Assembly: GCA_031771865.1 (NCBI GenBank)
Contig: JASISA010000002.1
Location: forward strand, 1,178,001-1,242,000
Length of the DNA: 64,000 nt
Source: Nothophaeocryptopus gaeumannii
Lineage: Eukaryota > Ascomycota > Dothideomycetes > Mycosphaerellales > Mycosphaerellaceae
Reading direction: 5' to 3'
The notes under the pieces are model-generated. The model saw only the letters and a program-made list of their open reading frames with translations, did not search any database and was not told where the DNA came from. This document shows, one piece after another, positions 43,169-54,217 of the stretch (positions are counted from its first letter, which is position 1; each line of letters starts with the position of its first letter). The position numbers and the translations under genes are program-made.

Positions 43169-44791
43169 TCAATATACTCCCGTCGTCGGACACTTCCAAC
43201 TCCCCGCCTCACTCACATCTCCACCCACATACTCCGCCACGGCCGGCCATCTACAGATCGGCCTCGTAAACTCCACTCCCAGCTCCACAGTATCATTCAC
43301 ATATTTCGTCCCCACCACCCTCTCCGGCGTACTCCCATTCCCTCCATTCTCTACCCAATCCACCAACGTCCAAATCATCGAATTCACCTTCCCATTACTC
43401 TCTGGCACCACTCCTCCCTGACTCGCTGCATCCAACACCCATCCTCCCACTCCACCACTACAATGTCCCATCCCCGGAACCATGAAAAGTCGATAAAAAT
43501 CTTCCACTTCCTCTGCTTTCCCTGCCTCGGAAAAGGCGTAGTTGACTTGATCGTAGAATGTCGGAGCTACGAGGCTGGGGATGAGAGGGTCGGAGTAGCC
43601 GTGGTAGTGGATCACTTTCCCACCTGCAGACGAGAAAGTCGTGAGATCAGGATTGACGTTCATTTGTCCTGGGTTTATCCCGTCCGCGAAAAATACGTCC
43701 GCGGGTGCGAGATTTCTCCAATCCCAAGAGGTATCGTTGTAGACTGCATATCGGTAGAATGAGGGACCGAATTGTGGTTCGGCGGCATTCATGAGTGTGG
43801 AGAAGGAGGATTCGCCGCTGGGTGATATGCCCGGGTTTATGAGGACGCCGGAGGAGGTGAGCCATGGTTGATACATGCGTTTGAGGTTTGTGAGTTGGGA
43901 CGGCGTCAAGCATGTACTGGTGTTTGAGGTTTGTTTCCCGCAGAGCAGGACGTCGGGTTGGAGATTACATTCAGATGGGTTCATGATGATTCCATCTGCG
44001 ATTCCGTCGTTGAGATCGCATTGGGAGAGGACGGCTTCGTGGATTGTCGGCCAGAGGTTGGGAGGGATGTATGTAGCGCTGGTGTTGGGGTATTGCTGCA
44101 GAGCAACGTAGATCTGCCAAGCAGAGGTGTGTGTTTGTGAGGGGATTGCTGAGCCGACGAGGACGCCGTCGTAATCTAAAGGATAACGTTGTGCTGCATT
44201 CAGGCCCTGTCGTCCACCGGTGCTGCAGCCTGCGTAATATGAATGTTTCGATGAGTCTCCATAGTACGCGACCACGATCTCCTTGGCAGCTATCGTGGTG
44301 AGATGTAGAGCTCGATGGCCGAAATCGATCATCTTCTCGGGTTGATTGAGCATCCAAGTGCCATCCGATTGAGTGGAGTCATGGCCGGTGTTGGTGCCCA
44401 AAGTTGCAAAGCCTTTCCTGACCCCAAAGACGATGTCCGGGTAGTTGACACCGCCTGCAAAGCCGCCATTACCAACAGCTAGGAATCTTCCGCTCCAAGC
44501 GGCCGGCTTTGGGAGCCAAATTTCTGCGTACGCACTGGTGACATTGCTCGTTCGTATTGAGAAGCCTACTCGGCAGAGAGGTGGGAGGCTGACTTGGGGC
44601 GTGTTGTAGCTCGTCTCGACCGAAGTTCCCGTGAAGTTTGTTCCAGCGACGACATCGATCGCCAGTGAAACGTTTGCCGACTGGCTGAACTTCAGCGTCG
44701 TCAATTTGGTGCACTGCGAGTCGCTGGAATTGGATCCCAGAGCTTTGGTAGCAAACAGATTCAAGGCTGCTAGAGCTTGCAACGGCTTCAT
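43169..44791 (-). CDS. secreted tannase/feruloyl esterase family enzyme
   Basis: Single exon, 540 residues, starting at the ATG before KPLQALAALNLFA, which gives a signal peptide ending near 18. The serine hydrolase site is complete: nucleophile S190 with adjacent C189 in AGCSTGGRQG, D401 in YHGYSDPLIP, and H443-C444 in PGMGHCSGG; C189-C444 is the disulfide that links the catalytic loops in this family. The lid domain contains a calcium site (CDLNDGIADGIIMNPSEC, 258-275). Many N-glycosylation sites are present. Members release ferulic or gallic acid from plant cell walls or tannins; which one cannot be read. The gene starts 205 bp after the adjacent regulator stops. Confidence 0.9.
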   Translation of the reverse strand: MKPLQALAALNLFATKALGSNSSDSQCTKLTTLKFSQSANVSLAIDVVAGTNFTGTSVETSYNTPQVSLPPLCRVGFSIRTSNVTSAYAEIWLPKPAAWSGRFLAVGNGGFAGGVNYPDIVFGVRKGFATLGTNTGHDSTQSDGTWMLNQPEKMIDFGHRALHLTTIAAKEIVVAYYGDSSKHSYYAGCSTGGRQGLNAAQRYPLDYDGVLVGSAIPSQTHTSAWQIYVALQQYPNTSATYIPPNLWPTIHEAVLSQCDLNDGIADGIIMNPSECNLQPDVLLCGKQTSNTSTCLTPSQLTNLKRMYQPWLTSSGVLINPGISPSGESSFSTLMNAAEPQFGPSFYRYAVYNDTSWDWRNLAPADVFFADGINPGQMNVNPDLTTFSSAGGKVIHYHGYSDPLIPSLVAPTFYDQVNYAFSEAGKAEEVEDFYRLFMVPGMGHCSGGVGGWVLDAASQGGVVPESNGKVNSMIWTLVDWVENGGNGSTPERVVGTKYVNDTVELGVEFTRPICRWPAVAEYVGGDVSEAGSWKCPTTGVY

Positions 44792-44996
44792 GGTAAGGCA
44801 GTAGCATAACACCCGTGCAAGAGGAACGTCTGCCAAGGGCGATTTTTTAATGAAACATGAATACTCATATCTTGTCTAGCGGCATGATCTGCGACAGGCA
44901 TCAGCTGCCGCCTATCTTCCACATCGATAGGCCGATGTTACACGACGTCTCTGATTCCAATCCGGTAAAGTGCGCGATTAATTCGGTCTTTATAGC

Positions 44997-46631
44997 CTAC
45001 CAGAGCCATAGCAAAGCAACAAAGCTCCACGGAAGGCAAGCGTCCCAATGCAGGAACGTCAGTCCTTCCCGCATCTTCGTTTCGAGCCCAGTGCACTTCT
45101 TCAGAGCTTCGGCGTTATCAGAGCGCTGGTACCAATGCGAGAGGAAGTGTAAAGGTGCACGCACAGCTAGCACGATCCCGACTTCGCTCGTGGATGCCGC
45201 GGAAAGGTACACGACGCTTCTCCACAGATCGCCAGCGCATTCGTCAATTTTCGCTCGCAAGATTTCTGCGTCTTTAGAAGAGTCATCCGTAGCTGCATGG
45301 CGACGCAAGTCATACAGCGCCCCGCGGACAAGTAAGAGTAAAGACCAGTGAAAGGCAAGTGTCAAGCCGTCGAGGTAAGTCGCAAATTCCAGTGGGCGAT
45401 CTTTAGATCGGACCTTGGGCACGATAGCGCCGGGGGCAATGGCTTTGAATTTCGTTTCGCGCGATACGAAATCCTTGAGCCACTTTTGTAGGTCTTTTTC
45501 CAAATCTCCTAACCGTGCTTGAGTCCTTGCTATCTCCCTGTGCATCTTCCTGGCGTCCAGAGAGTAAAGTCGATCTGAGGTCTCCAAAATCGTGGGAACC
45601 GGGAGCGCGAGCCTCATGAGTGGTTCTAAGTTGCCAGGGGAAGCTATTGTTGCACCCAATCTCCCAACTAAATCCCAGCGCTTTCTACTCAGTACAATGC
45701 TTTTGCGGGTCACCAGAGCGTACATTAGACTGGCATGCCTGAATTGAAGCATCAAAAACTCATGGAATTCTGTGCCTACACCACTGACCACGATCGATTC
45801 CACGATAGCGTTGATGCCGTGCATGTGACTATGCCAGCCTTCGAAGCCAGTCGATACAACACTGTAGATCTCACAATGGAGTAGATCCTGAGCGGCGGCA
45901 AACAGTCCCAGATAGTTAATGCCAGAAGATTTCTCCAATTCCCGGCGCACCGCATTAATAGTCTGCAGATGTTTTGTGCGCCCGTCCATAGTAATCTCTT
46001 GGGATCGCCTGGAAGACCCAAGGTGTAGAATTCCAAGAGCATCGTTGCCAAGAACCATGGCCGTAGAGAAAGGATGAGTACATTGTTGCAGTATTGCGTC
46101 GATGCTTCCCTGTCCATAGGCACTTATTCCGAAGTAGCCGTCGATGAACTCGGATATTACAGCTGCACGGTAGACGAATTGGTTCTGACACTTTCCAGCG
46201 CAAAGCAAAGGAGTGGATATCGTGTAGGTGTCTTGCGCTTCAAAGTATCTCTGGTAGTAGTAGGCTACGCCTGGCGAACGCGACCGCCTTGTTACTGACG
46301 CCTCATGCGATGCTACGTCTTGGCTCTAGCTTCCGGACGAGCCGTCAGCATCGCCTGGCCTTGCCTGCGCACCCGCACTCTCAGAGTTACTGGATTGGGA
46401 AGTCTTTTCGGCGAAGTTCCTGCGTTGCGTCCGTTTTCGCCTGGCCTTCCAAGCGTCGTTTCCATTTGGTACCGCAAGAGTTGGTGTATCCTGGTCGCTC
46501 GTGTCACCTCGTTGTCGACGGCGAAATTCTCTCATCGCCTGAGAGCAGACATGTTTCCGGCTTTGGGCATCCTCCTTCACGATGCCTTTACCAGCACGTA
46601 CATCTGACGAAGTATCGATAAAGGTCAACAT
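44997..46631 (-). CDS. Fungal_trans_2-type transcription regulator, model with a 51-bp intron over an in-frame stop
   Basis: From ATG 46631 the N-terminus (MLTFIDTSSDVRAG ... MREFRRRQRGD, then WKARRKRTQRRNF) is like the cluster-lacking fungal regulators with a basic N-terminal patch. One frame runs from here to 44997 with a single TAG at 46328-46326. A 51-bp intron (46338-46288, GTCCGG...ACAAG) would remove it and keep frame, giving 527 residues; otherwise the gene is interrupted. The body is helical, with a regulator-like middle (LQTINAVRRELEKSSGINYLG, HMHGINAIVESI) and LPVPTILETSDRLYSLDARK. It ends 205 bp upstream of the feruloyl esterase start, suggesting it might control it. Confidence 0.62.
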
Positions 46632-48665
46632 GGCCGTTGCTTGAATAGGAAGGCGTCGGTAAGGCAGGCTGTGGCGAGATCGTGACTCTGTAGTCAGTCG
46701 TGGAGAATCGCCATCGCTCAAGATACTGCTCTTGGTAATAAGTCATATAATGAACTCATCCAACATGTCTAATCATTGAAGGGACGTTGGTCGACCGTTG
46801 AGACAGCCGCAGCGTCCTCGGCTCAACTTGCTTCGCAGCAGTGTCTTGATTCGGTATAGCTCAAGACTTTCGGTTTCGCTTGCCTGGTCCTCGGAAGTCA
46901 TATATGTGGCAGTCAGTGGATAGATCTAGTGGTCAGCATCGACAGGTCCTTGTTATTATTGAAAATCAATAGCCTCTTCGGCATCGTACAGCTATGGGAA
47001 TCTGGGACTACTCCGCTGCTACCATAGGGTTTAATGGAGAATTGACCTTAGGGCTTCCAAGGACCGAGATGGGATACCCAAAGCAGGCACTTACAACCCT
47101 CCGGTATGACCAAGTTGACAATGGCTTCAGCTGCTTGAGGAAGCCCGGGAAGTCCTTGCAATGGGGGCCGCAACTCGAGCGGAAGATCATTGGCCGTGGA
47201 GTCACACGGACTTTGACGGTGTTACCGGGCGTCCTGGAGCCATAACCATATCTGCCTTGCCGTGTACTGTCACTGTCGACGCTCATTTACTAGAAAACTG
47301 GCCACTGTCGACCATCTCGTTTCGGTGCAAGGCAAGTGTCCGAGGTGACGGAGGGAGGGGGGGGAAGTCCGTCAGCAAACGAGAGAGAGAAGCAACGTCG
47401 GAAATTGTTGCCGCCAAGCCCGGCGCGCTGGGGCCAAACAAAAACATCACCGCCCCCAGCGCCGCTGCCGCCATCACCCTCCATGACCTCTACTCCTCAG
47501 TCTCCCTACCTCAAAGCACCACACGTGACCGATCCACCACCTAAAGCACTCATATTAGGTCAGAATAACCCATTGCGGTGGTGCAGTCTTCGACCGCTCG
47601 TGTTCTCCTGCCCTGGTGGTCATCGCAGCGTCACTGAATCCGATGACCTTTCTAAGCTCTGACTAACGACTGAAGCACTTGGCCTTGGCTCTAATCGAGG
47701 ACTTTGCCGGTAATGTGCCAGAAGAGCGTTTCCAATATGGATTGGCCTGCGAACCATCAAATCTCTGTCTGCATGGTAACGGAATCGGCAGCAACACGCC
47801 AGGGGGGACATGATGATATTGGAGCGGCAAACTGTCCAGTTCATCAACACTGAACAAACATCTGCCACCACCCCAAGGGAAGAAGAAACAGAGTCCTAAC
47901 TCGTCATCCCCTCAACCCGGTTCCAGCAATGGCCTTAACTACCACATGGTCAGCCATTCCCCGGTCCTCCGCATTGCTTGTTTTACGGTAGAAGGATAGT
48001 CGAACTTCTAGGTTGTCCACAAGTCTGACACTATGACACTACAAGGAGCAGAATCCGTTCATCATCAACACCAATACGGGCGCTACAACATCGTACGTCA
48101 TTTGGATGGCTTATCTCATGTCGGCTATTGTTCGAGTCGTGCATGTCTCTTGCATTCACGTGCTCTCGCCGGAATCGCAGACAATGAATTGTGAATATTG
48201 GATCACATGCGACAACTGTTTGTGCTCAGGTGCCGTCTGATAGCGAGATGATGCGGTCATCGATCTCGTTCGGTCTGAGGCCTGTCGCGCGTCCTAGCTC
48301 TTTTTTCGAGCCAATGTCGAAGCCCCAACGAAGTGTCCCTACACATTCGGGGTTGACGCTCCGCGCCGAGAAGCGTTCTGGACCTGGACCTCCTTTGGCG
48401 AGAGCGGTAGTAGCCCATCACACATTCGGTCGAACAAGTCATATCGAGAGATGAGATTGATAAAGGTTAACCAGAATGAACAGTAGAAGAGATTAATTTC
48501 ATAGTCGTCACAGACACTGTCAGAGCGAACGAAGTCGCCTTTTCTCAATTTTGTCTTCCTCCCATCTGGACAATTCTCCCGTCCTGCATCCGATCGATAC
48601 ACATAGCCGTAAACGCTCAAAGCGAAACAAAAGATTTTTCGATCAATATGAGGCTAAGACTACAT
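46632..48665. other. intergenic, about 2.0 kb
   Basis: No ORF here has coding character; a G-run (GGAGGGAGGGGGGG) lies near 47346-47362 and a C-rich, Pro-coding stretch at 47420-47480. The region separates the regulator from the 3' end of the peroxygenase gene. No RNA gene recognised. Confidence 0.5.
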
Positions 48666-50096
48666 CTAGTAGTTGGTAGCAGGTCCAGTTGGGCTGTAAG
48701 TGTGGCCCGGATACTTGTTGAAGAGGGACTGGTCGAACTTGTCAACAACCGGGCAGTCAAGGCCGGCAGTAACGGGCTTGATGTGGTCGTTGATGAGGTT
48801 GGTGACTGGGGTGATCTGCTGCAGAGGCAAGTTGGCAAGATCTGGGATGAAAGATTGGACGAGCTGGGCCATGAAGCAGGCACCGCCCGTTCCGTCCGAG
48901 TTGGCCAGGTTCGAAAGATTCATCACACCGCCGGTGAAGTCAGTCAGGGAGATACCAGAGTAGGTGTTGACGCCGTTGGTGTTGCCGCCAAGACGGAAAG
49001 AGTCGGGGTAGGCGAGGAAACCGACGCCGAGATCCTGGAGGGTGTTGACGATGTTGTACTGGTTAGTGTCGGTGCGCTTGTACCAGTTGTCTGGGATACG
49101 CTCCTGACCAGGCAGCCACTTGAAATTGTCTGGGCTGTCACCCTCAACGGCGAAGAAAGTCTTGAACATGGAGCCGTCGAAGTAACCGCTTGGCTCAGCC
49201 GCGGTGTGGTTGCTCATGAAGTTGATGACGAAGTTGTAGGCAGCTGGAGACACGAGAGTGGTAGAGAATGGACCAGTGAAGTAGTATGGGTTGGTGGAGA
49301 TGGATTCGTAGGTCTTTTGAGTGAAATCTTGGACGAAGCTGTCGAGAGTGTATCGGTCGGTGGCGGAGGTGGCAGCGTAGGCTTGCTTGAAACGGGCGAT
49401 GTCAAGCGAGTGAGCATCACCGTTGTTGATGTAAGCGTCCTGGCGCCCGATGGATGTGTCACCCTCGTAGATATTGTGAGACCAAGAGATACCCTGACCC
49501 TGGCCGAGGAAAGCCTTCGTCAGTGGGTCACTTGGTGGTGGGCCACCGATCGACCAGGTTCCCAGCACTGGATCGCCGTCGAAGATGATTCCGTATACTG
49601 CAAGGAAAGCAGCAAGCTCAGGGCTCATGCCATATACAGATCCAAGACCAACGACTGTGTCCTGGATGGTTAAAACACCGGAGCGGGATAGGTAGCCGTG
49701 GTTAGCAGCAGCGTTGAGACTGAACTTTCGTCAATTATATTTCAAAGATGTGTACATGCGATGCTCGACTCACCCCGGGCAAGGACCACGGATCTCGTCA
49801 GCGGCTGGAGAGGCGTAAGCGTGGTCACCAGTAGTGGACACGTATTGCGCTTCCTCGTCGAAAACCAAGCAAGGAACGACACCGCAGTTGCCACGGGCCT
49901 TGCTAGCAGCAACGCCAGCTGTGCTGCTAGGGAGTTGTCGCTTCTCCTCGACGGATCGCTTGTGGAGTTCGTCCGCAACACCAGCGTCGACAGCAGCAGC
50001 GCGGGCCTGAAGAAGGGCATCGGACATTTGCATAATAGCTGGGAAGGCCGTGGCCTCCATGGCCATCGCGCCCAACAGGACTGCTGAGTACTTCAT
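48666..50096 (-). CDS. secreted heme-thiolate peroxidase (unspecific peroxygenase/chloroperoxidase family)
   Basis: Two exons (50096-49774, 49719-48666), 54-bp intron, 458 residues. A signal peptide (MKYSAVLLGAMAMEATA) precedes a propeptide-like stretch ending in KR. The heme-binding PCP motif is P105-C106-P107, split from the following GLNAAANHGYL by the intron; C106 is the axial thiolate. The distal EGD motif is E193-G-D195 with R200 (YEGDTSIGRQD), the arrangement of unspecific peroxygenases rather than the EHD of classical chloroperoxidase. FMSNHTAAEP and AYPDSFRLGG are further family marks. The C-terminal Cys in GLDCPVVDKF may form the dimer or internal disulfide. It uses H2O2 to oxygenate aromatic or aliphatic substrates outside the cell. 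Confidence 0.92.
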
Positions 50097-53000
50097 GGTG
50101 TCTGTTGATCCGAAGGGTTGAATAGGGAAAATCGGCTGGTCGAGGGAAAGACTAGACAATCAGAATAACCTATGGGCTGGAGTATTATATATCCTCAACT
50201 CCAAGAGAGTTGATGCTACGATGGCACTTCGCCTTGCGCTAAACAACTACGATTTCAATCTTGTGGTCACAACTTTGTTCGGTAAAAGCGAGTTCAGCTT
50301 AGCTTGTGGAGGTCACTCGCGACTACAGCGCTTAGGAAGCTTGGTGTTGCCGGTATACTCAAAGATCGACAGAGGTACCGAAAATGGAAAGCTTTAAGGG
50401 CGCGCGTGTGGCGTTAATAGGCGTACCACTTGGCTGGCTGGCTTCGGACCGGCACAACAAGGTCCACTCACAAATGTCCACAGGAGATTCAATTTTCTGT
50501 GTGCCTTCAGATCAATCAACCACCTTTCGCGAGACACCAAACTTGTCAGGGGAAGCCTTGCGTGCCTTGAACTTCGTGCGATATCATCCTCAGCACATGC
50601 AATCTCCCGCATGGCAGTATTGCCAAAACAGGCAGCAAGCGTCCGCTTCGGGACTCGCGACGTGCACAGCAACATGTACAACGTACCAGCATCCTCGATC
50701 TGAAAAATGTCGATCCCTATTGCCATGCGGTCATCCAGAGCTCTCCGCAAAAAGTCGCGCCTGACTGTTGCAACGTCCAGGGCGCTATACTGTTTGAAAT
50801 GGTTTGCCGGTCTGGGGAAGTGGATATCACGAAGTGAGGTCGCAGAGATCTGCGCTGTTTGCCGCGAATACCGTCAGCTTTCACACTCAGCAAGAAAAGT
50901 GAAGGCTCCGGTTGGCTGCTTTGCATACGCCATCCACTCAGGAACAGGAACACTCACGGCCCGATGTCTTGCGGCGGGGCTTGGCAGTGTCTCTACCACT
51001 CAGGGCAGCAACGTGTGCGGCTCTTTTACGCTTCAGAAGAAGCTTCTCCGCAGATGGACAGCAAGTCGTAGCAGATCTGCTTCCTTCTCCTTCTTGTCAG
51101 GAATGTCTTCGGAGATTTTTGAGTTGATTGTCGGATGCCCTTAAGCTGAACCAGATGACGCACAGTTCGTCGACCGAGCCTGGGCCGCGAACGCCACGCC
51201 AAAGCTTCAGAGAGTGCAGCAACTGTAGCTCAGGATCGGAAGCGTTCATGGCGGGCTGTTGTGCTGCCCACCAGGAGCTGCTCTTTTGTGCCGAGGACGG
51301 TTGTTGCTGACACCGGCAAGCTTCACTGCATGGCGAAGTGGATTACAGCAGCAGAGCGTTGTAGCTCGCATGCATTGTAAAGTGCGGTTTTGCACAACTT
51401 GTGTCCAGAATCTGTATATGCCAATCAAGAGCCTCTTCAAATGCCGCTGTTGAGTCAAGGTGGCAGCGTTGAACCGGCCCGCCAAAGAATCTCCATTTCC
51501 CTGAAAGAGATTTGGGGGCACTTTATGCTTAAAGCGCCTAACTCTATGCATACATGATCAGCACCTTAGTGCGGAAGCCACTCCGCAAAGGAAAAGGCAT
51601 CCCCGCTTCGACTCCAGTTTCTGCGTGATGATCTGGGGCCGTCGGCAACGGCTCGTCGACATCTTCTCCAATTATTGCTTTGATCACGAGGCACCGCTCT
51701 TGCCACCCAATCCAATTTGCGTTGATTACTGCAGGCTGCTAACGTCTCGTGTCGGGATCAGGAGACGCCACATTGACCAACATGTCAATAAGGCAGTGCG
51801 GACGCACATATGCAGCTTGGCTGCGAGACTTCCTTTCTGAGCCTTTGCCGTCCTCCATACGTGATGCGAAAGGAAAGACTCCGAGGCCGTTCTCAGCGGC
51901 GTCAATTCTTTCCTGTCAGGATCTTCAGGAACTCGCAAAGAACGCGGTAAAAGCTCTTTCTAGGATCTCAGATTCACACATCATTTCGCGATTGATCTTC
52001 TGCCTTGCAGTCAAGCTGCTACTGAGAGCCCTTGTGGTGAGGCACATTTTCGCTGTTTAGGAGGATGATTGATAGGGGCAGAGTGAGAGTCTCGACATAC
52101 GCATGGTGCAGATGTAACGATGTTGTTGTCGGCTCCAGCCCTTGGCTTGTGCAACATCATCTGCACCGTGGGCTGCTCCCGACCCGCAATGGTACATGCA
52201 AGCCCTTCCACGCAGGCGATGATCGCTGAGTCTCGCAGTATCCGCGTTGGTCCAGTTGAAAAACGGCTTCGCAGTCATAGGCTGAACTGTTCACCCAAGT
52301 CACCATGGTCGAACAGCGTCGTACAACATACAGTGTCGGAGATGTACCGTGACTCCATCCCGCGTTCGGAGCCGCAATATCGACAGGTGGGCAGCAGTTT
52401 ACGGCTTGAGTTGGTTCACTTGTTGACAGTTCTGATGCTTGTCGCTGTCTTCACCAGTGAGCGCACCTCGAATTGCAAGTCTACAATAGTCCAGACCTTG
52501 TCCCAGCGCGCCGGTTGCCCGGGCCATCTCCCATCGCCACGCAGCTTGAGAGGCTAGGACTGCGAACGCCACCTCGTAGTGAATGCCCACTAGCAAGACC
52601 CGCAATGATGCCTCCGTGCGGAGGCAGAGAGGAGACGATAGTATGCAGCCGCTCTGCGTTCCGCATTTGCCGATGAGTCCTGGACTGACGTCCGGGTCGT
52701 TGAGATGGCCTATGTGAAGATGCTGCGTCCAGACCTGGGTGAAGTATCTCTGGCACATTTTGGCAAGCATCGATCAAGAGCACTCAGTGCTTGAAGAGCT
52801 CATGCGGACCACATGGTCTTCATGTCCCGGAGTTGCACCGTAGAAGCATGAGCAGCCATCCAGTTGCAGCCAGCATGGAACTCTTGCAGCAGTCTATCGA
52901 AGAGGTGGACGATAAGTTCTATACAATCCCTTCCCCTACGCTGACTTTCGTATCGAATGAACTGCCGTGCAAGAGCAATTGCCAACGTTGAGGGACGAGC

Positions 53001-54217
53001 ATCGGTGCGATCATCCAGGAATGGAGAGAGCTCTCCAGACAGTGCGCAAGCCATACCGCAGACCTCGTACCAGATCGAATGCCGCCGACATGCCTCAAAG
53101 CAACCCGTCGGCTGATGGGTCGGAGAGCCGAACTGAATGGCGACGGGTTACAAATATATCGTGCAGCCCAACCTGGAAGCCGCCAGCCATGGAGGGCTAA
53201 GCAGCGTTGATTGATGCCTCTTCCTGGGATCGATCACGGGCAAAAAGTCCTCCATTTTCGACGAGTCTGAGAAAGTACTCCGGTCGGGACAGTGTCATCA
53301 GTCGTAAATGAGATATTGCGACCATATCCCAGGCAGGTCTTGCTTGGACGCTATGAAGTTCGAGAAACAATTGCGTGTCCTCTCCGTTGGCCAATTGGCG
53401 ATGCACACCCTGGCCATCTGAAGAGATATTGAATGTGCTGACCGCGGCCAAGCCTTGACTTCAGCGTGTAGTCCGGGTTCTTTCGAAATGATCGAGAGAG
53501 TTTTCTGACTCCACTACCAGGCCATAAGGGCAATATGAGCTTTCAGTCTCACGAAAGAGACAGCTCCCAGTCCCCGACCGCCATCCTCCGTAGGGTCACG
53601 GAAGTTCGTCAGAGGCGTACTATCGTCAAGGGCATCGTCATTCGGTCAGCCCTAGATCGACCTGTCCCGGGCCAGTGGTCGCTACCCGGAGCAGTCGCCG
53701 CTCACCGATCGAAAGGCCTGCACGTTTCGTCCGTTCCCGTACATTGGCAAAGACAATTTAACCAGACCAGCAGACAGCGAGAGCTCCAGGTAATGTACAA
53801 GCTAGTTTTCAGAACAAATATTGGTGATCACTTTCTTGCAAGCCGCTTGATGTACATATATCCCGTTCCTCTCGACGGGTCCTTCTGTATCAGGCCAAGG
53901 ATCCGCTCCACCGCGTGGCAGGCGCCAAGAGCACGACTTGATTGGGTGGTGGGCCGTCGCGTAGCATTGCAACAAGGAAATGGGCCAGACTGGATGAGCT
54001 GAGGTACGTCGCCTTTTATGTGAATGGTGAGTGTAGAGTTGATGTTGAGGAAACGCGATTGAGGACGCGATGGCGTGAGATGAGATTATCACTCGGAATC
54101 AACCGAAGCTTTGGCCATTCAAATGTCTCTTGGCGTTTGTGAGGCCCGTGCGTTTTGACATCCGAGCAGGTCCTGTACGTTGATTTTCATCTCCAGTCAT
54201 AAGTATATGCATTTACA
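50097..54217. other. 4.1-kb stretch without an intact gene; possible decayed coding fragments
   Basis: Many short ORFs in both strands, none longer than about 155 codons and none recognised. Minus-strand pieces near 53209-53374 (WDMVAISHLRLMTLSRPEYF) and 52800-53054 (FDRLLQEFHAGCNWMAAHAS), and 52399-52770, have the amino-acid texture of a real helical protein but are separated by stops and frame changes, so they could be remnants of one minus-strand gene. Base composition is similar to the neighbours, so this is not a RIP-type AT block. The right end would hold the 3' flank of the Zn2Cys6 regulator, the left end the peroxygenase promoter. Confidence 0.45.
50183..50192 (-). promoter_or_regulatory. 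TATA-like box of the peroxygenase gene
   Basis: ATATATAAT on the minus strand, about 87-96 bp upstream of the ATG, in the position expected for a fungal TATA element of a strongly regulated secreted enzyme. Confidence 0.45.

Noticed and set aside
48648..49673. 341-codon plus-strand ORF
   Set aside because: It is the antisense shadow of the peroxygenase gene, Val/Gly/Glu-rich without domain features.
53535..54002. 155-codon plus-strand ORF as a gene
   Set aside because: No domain, no signal peptide, Arg/Gln-rich throughout, and no continuation by splicing.
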